Both the position numbers and the translations under genes were made by a program. This document shows, one piece after another, positions 62,539-64,000 of a stretch of 64,000 bases of DNA (positions within the stretch are counted from its first letter, which is position 1; the number at the start of each line of letters is the position of its first letter). The DNA lies in contig NZ_MIJZ01000014.1 in NCBI RefSeq assembly GCF_001730285.1, positions 332,623 through 396,622 of the forward strand, read 5' to 3'. The notes under the pieces were generated by a model. The model did not search any database, had not been told where the DNA came from, and was given only the letters and a program-made list of their open reading frames with translations. The DNA is from Enterococcus ureasiticus. GTDB lineage: Bacteria > Bacillota > Bacilli > Lactobacillales > Enterococcaceae.

Positions 62539-62594
62539 CTATTCTACAAATTTAATGAAAGGAGGTTTCGTTCAAACGCAAAACAACCAATTAA

Positions 62595-62704
62595 ATAGAA
62601 AAAGGCACTTCATCATCTGACAGCAATCACATGATGAAGCCTTGCATAGACAGAGCAAACTATCTATACAAGTTGCCAATTGCTAGCACATAAGCACTAG
62701 CTCT
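62595..62704 (-). ncRNA. Predicted structured small RNA, copy 2
   Basis: Promoter TAGAAA (62732-62737), 17 bases, TACAAT (62709-62714), identical hexamers to copy 1. Stem-loop 1 GCTAG/CTAGC (62682-62701), stem-loop 2 a 13-bp fully paired CTTGTATAGATAG / CTGTCTATGCAAG (62641-62672), terminator GGCTTCATCAT / ATGATGAAGTGCC (62604-62642) and TTTTT. Stem sequences differ from copy 1 in paired positions (for example TCAAA/TTTGA against TCATCAT/ATGATGA) while the loop core GTTTGCTCTG and GGCAACTTG are identical, which indicates conserved structure. Confidence 0.75.
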
Positions 62705-62808
62705 TTTTATTGTACCTAATTTTACTGGAATTTTCTAGTCTGTCTGGAAACTTTTAGTTTGGGTTTTGTATTTTATGGAGAGATTGAGCTTTATCTAGAG
62801 GATTGATG

Positions 62809-62840
62809 ACGGTATTGGGTTGCGCTAATAGCGTTTTTTG
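62809..62840 (+). terminator. Plus-strand terminator upstream of sRNA copy 2
   Basis: Stem CGGTATT / AATAGCG with one mismatch, then six T; positional counterpart of 62502-62538. Confidence 0.6.
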
Positions 62841-63045
62841 TTTTGCTTTGAGAAGAAAGTGATGGGAACATCAGCAAGGCTTGGAAAAATTAAACATAAG
62901 TCGTTTTTATCACTGGTTCGTTTAAATAGTTGCCTAAGTTAATGTGCAGATAGATGTTTTAAGCGTATGAAGCCGTTGGATGCTATTGTTCAGCGCTTCG
63001 AATTAATGGTTTTATGAATACTTTTAAAATGGGAGGAAATGGGTT
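62841..63045. other. Gap before the 94-residue gene
   Basis: About 200 bases without a recognisable gene or strong hairpin; contains the ribosome site GGGAGG of the next gene at its right end. Confidence 0.4.
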
Positions 63046-63330
63046 ATGAAAAAAGAAGGTCAGAGTTTAAAGGTGATTCCTTATCAGGATATTACGGATT
63101 TGCAGCATACGTTGGATCGTTTGCAGTCTTGGGAGGAGCCGCTTGCTGTGTTGGATCATTTTTTTCAGTTTCGGAAAGGGCCGATTAATAAGAAAAAGGT
63201 CGTGAAGGAGTATTATGCTTGTGGGCATTTGTTTCATGCTTTTTTTGAGGAGTTTTTGAGGTTGATGGAGATTGAGGAGGAGAAGGTTAGGAAGTTGGAT
63301 GGGGAGAGGAAGATTAAGGTTAATTTATGA
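63046..63330 (+). CDS. Protein of unknown function (94 aa)
   Basis: GGGAGGAAATGGGTT precedes the ATG. The product (MKKEGQSLKVIPYQDITDLQ...) is charged, helical and lacks membrane segments. Codon use differs from neighbours: Lys is often AAG, Glu GAG and Leu TTG, so the gene looks recently acquired or belongs to a mobile segment together with the adjacent hsdS fragment. No family recognised. Confidence 0.6.
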   Translation: MKKEGQSLKVIPYQDITDLQHTLDRLQSWEEPLAVLDHFFQFRKGPINKKKVVKEYYACGHLFHAFFEEFLRLMEIEEEKVRKLDGERKIKVNL

Positions 63331-63398
63331 TGGAAAATGTGATTCTATTTTTTGAGATTAAGAGATACTTAATAAAATTTAAATTGATAGAATGGTAA

Positions 63399-64000
63399 TT
63401 ATTCAAAATAATTGACGCTTGGGAACAGCGTAAGTTGGGAGAGCTAGCTGATATTGTACGCGGAGCTTCACCAAGACCTATCCAAGATCCAAAATGGTTT
63501 GACAATACTTCTGAAGTAGGATGGTTAAGAATTTCCGATGTAACTGCGCAAAATGGTCGAATTAGATATTTAGAACAAAGAATTTCTGAAGTTGGACAAG
63601 AAAAAACTAGAGTATTAAAAGAACCTCATCTTCTTTTAAGCATAGCTGCAACAGTTGGAAAACCAGTCATAAATTATGTTAAAACTGGGGTACATGATGG
63701 ATTTCTAATTTTTTTAAATATAAAATTTGAACAAGAATTTCTATTTCAATGGTTAGAAATGTTTAGACCATCATGGAAAAAGTATGGACAACCAGGAAGT
63801 CAGGTCAACCTAAATTCAGAATTAGTACGAAATCAAGATATTTTAATGCCATCAATGAAGGAACAATTAAAAATTTCCAGCTTTTTCAGATATCTAGACA
63901 ATACTATCGCTCTTCATCAACGTAAGTTAGATACTCTAAAACAGATGAAAAAAGGATTTTTACAGCAGATATTTCCTAAAAATGGTGATAAAGTGCCTGT
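63399..64000 (+). pseudogene. Type I restriction specificity subunit (hsdS) cassette, 5'-truncated, continues past window
   Basis: An open frame from just after a TAA (63396-63398) to the window end. It reads DAWEQRKLGELADIVRGASP, the typical entry of an HsdS target-recognition half, followed by a recognition domain and the conserved helical spacer ALHQRKLDTLKQMKKGFLQQ. There is no start codon or ribosome site before DAWEQRK, which is exactly the internal homology where hsdS alleles recombine. This therefore looks like a silent specificity cassette, used by inversion with an expressed hsdS outside the window. HsdS chooses the DNA sequence methylated and cut by a type I system. Confidence 0.8.

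Noticed and set aside
1..64000. tRNA or rRNA genes
   Set aside because: No T-loop-like GGTTCGAATCC patterns or rRNA landmarks were seen by eye; a tRNA scan would be needed to exclude them fully.

Overview
The window looks like chromosome of a low-GC Firmicute of the genus Enterococcus. The reasons are the AT-rich sequence with AAGGAGG-type ribosome binding sites, a WxL/DUF916/LPXTG surface-protein operon, many PTS operons, T-box and attenuator control, Mga-, RpiR- and LytTR-type regulators, and small dispersed hairpin repeats of the kind known in enterococci. The species cannot be fixed from the sequence alone. Most genes lie on the minus strand.

Layout. 1-4.6 kb: amino-acid biosynthesis. 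leuA-leuB follow a leader peptide with four consecutive Leu codons and a mutually exclusive hairpin cascade, and an O-acetylhomoserine sulfhydrylase gene follows a T-box leader. 4.7-9 kb: small conserved proteins, a second ClpP and an Mga-like regulator. 9.3-16.4 kb: MFS exporter, YoaK-like protein, oxalate decarboxylase, and a P-type cation ATPase behind a probable manganese (yybP-ykoY) riboswitch. 16.5-23.6 kb: TtcA-like protein, LtaS-like enzyme, and a sugar-oxidation cluster (two Gfo/Idh/MocA dehydrogenases, a TIM-barrel isomerase, ThuA) whose gaps carry related hairpin repeats. 23.8-24.35 kb: a 77-bp tandem repeat array. 24.5-25 kb: a zinc-independent rpsN paralog and a tiny partner gene behind a Zur-type operator.

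25.2-38.4 kb is a cell-surface module: a winged-helix regulator with a decayed copy beside it, a minus-strand operon of four WxL proteins, two DUF916/DUF3324 partners and one LPXTG protein, and a divergent LytTR regulator with two GHKL-type kinases, the second lacking recognisable ATP-binding boxes. The large WxL/LRR gene has no ATG/GTG/TTG in front of its signal peptide and probably starts at ATT.

38.5-44.2 kb: a fructose/tagatose-type PTS operon with an RpiR regulator and a cre site. 44.3-47.9 kb: an AIM24-family gene broken by one TAG codon, a DUF975 membrane protein, a secreted LRR protein and a gene fragment. 48-53.7 kb: a sucrose-type operon (PTS EIIBC, GH32, GH13, LacI) with two matching palindromic operators. 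53.7-61.3 kb: small regulators, acetyltransferases, and an amidase gene next to an amino-acid ABC importer lacking its ATPase.

61.6-64 kb is accessory sequence: a type I toxin-antitoxin locus with a holin-like toxin, two tandem structured small RNAs with identical promoter hexamers and compensatory stem changes, and a 5'-truncated hsdS cassette running off the end. The RNA-rich stretch at 61.6-62.85 kb is the best candidate for an undescribed system.
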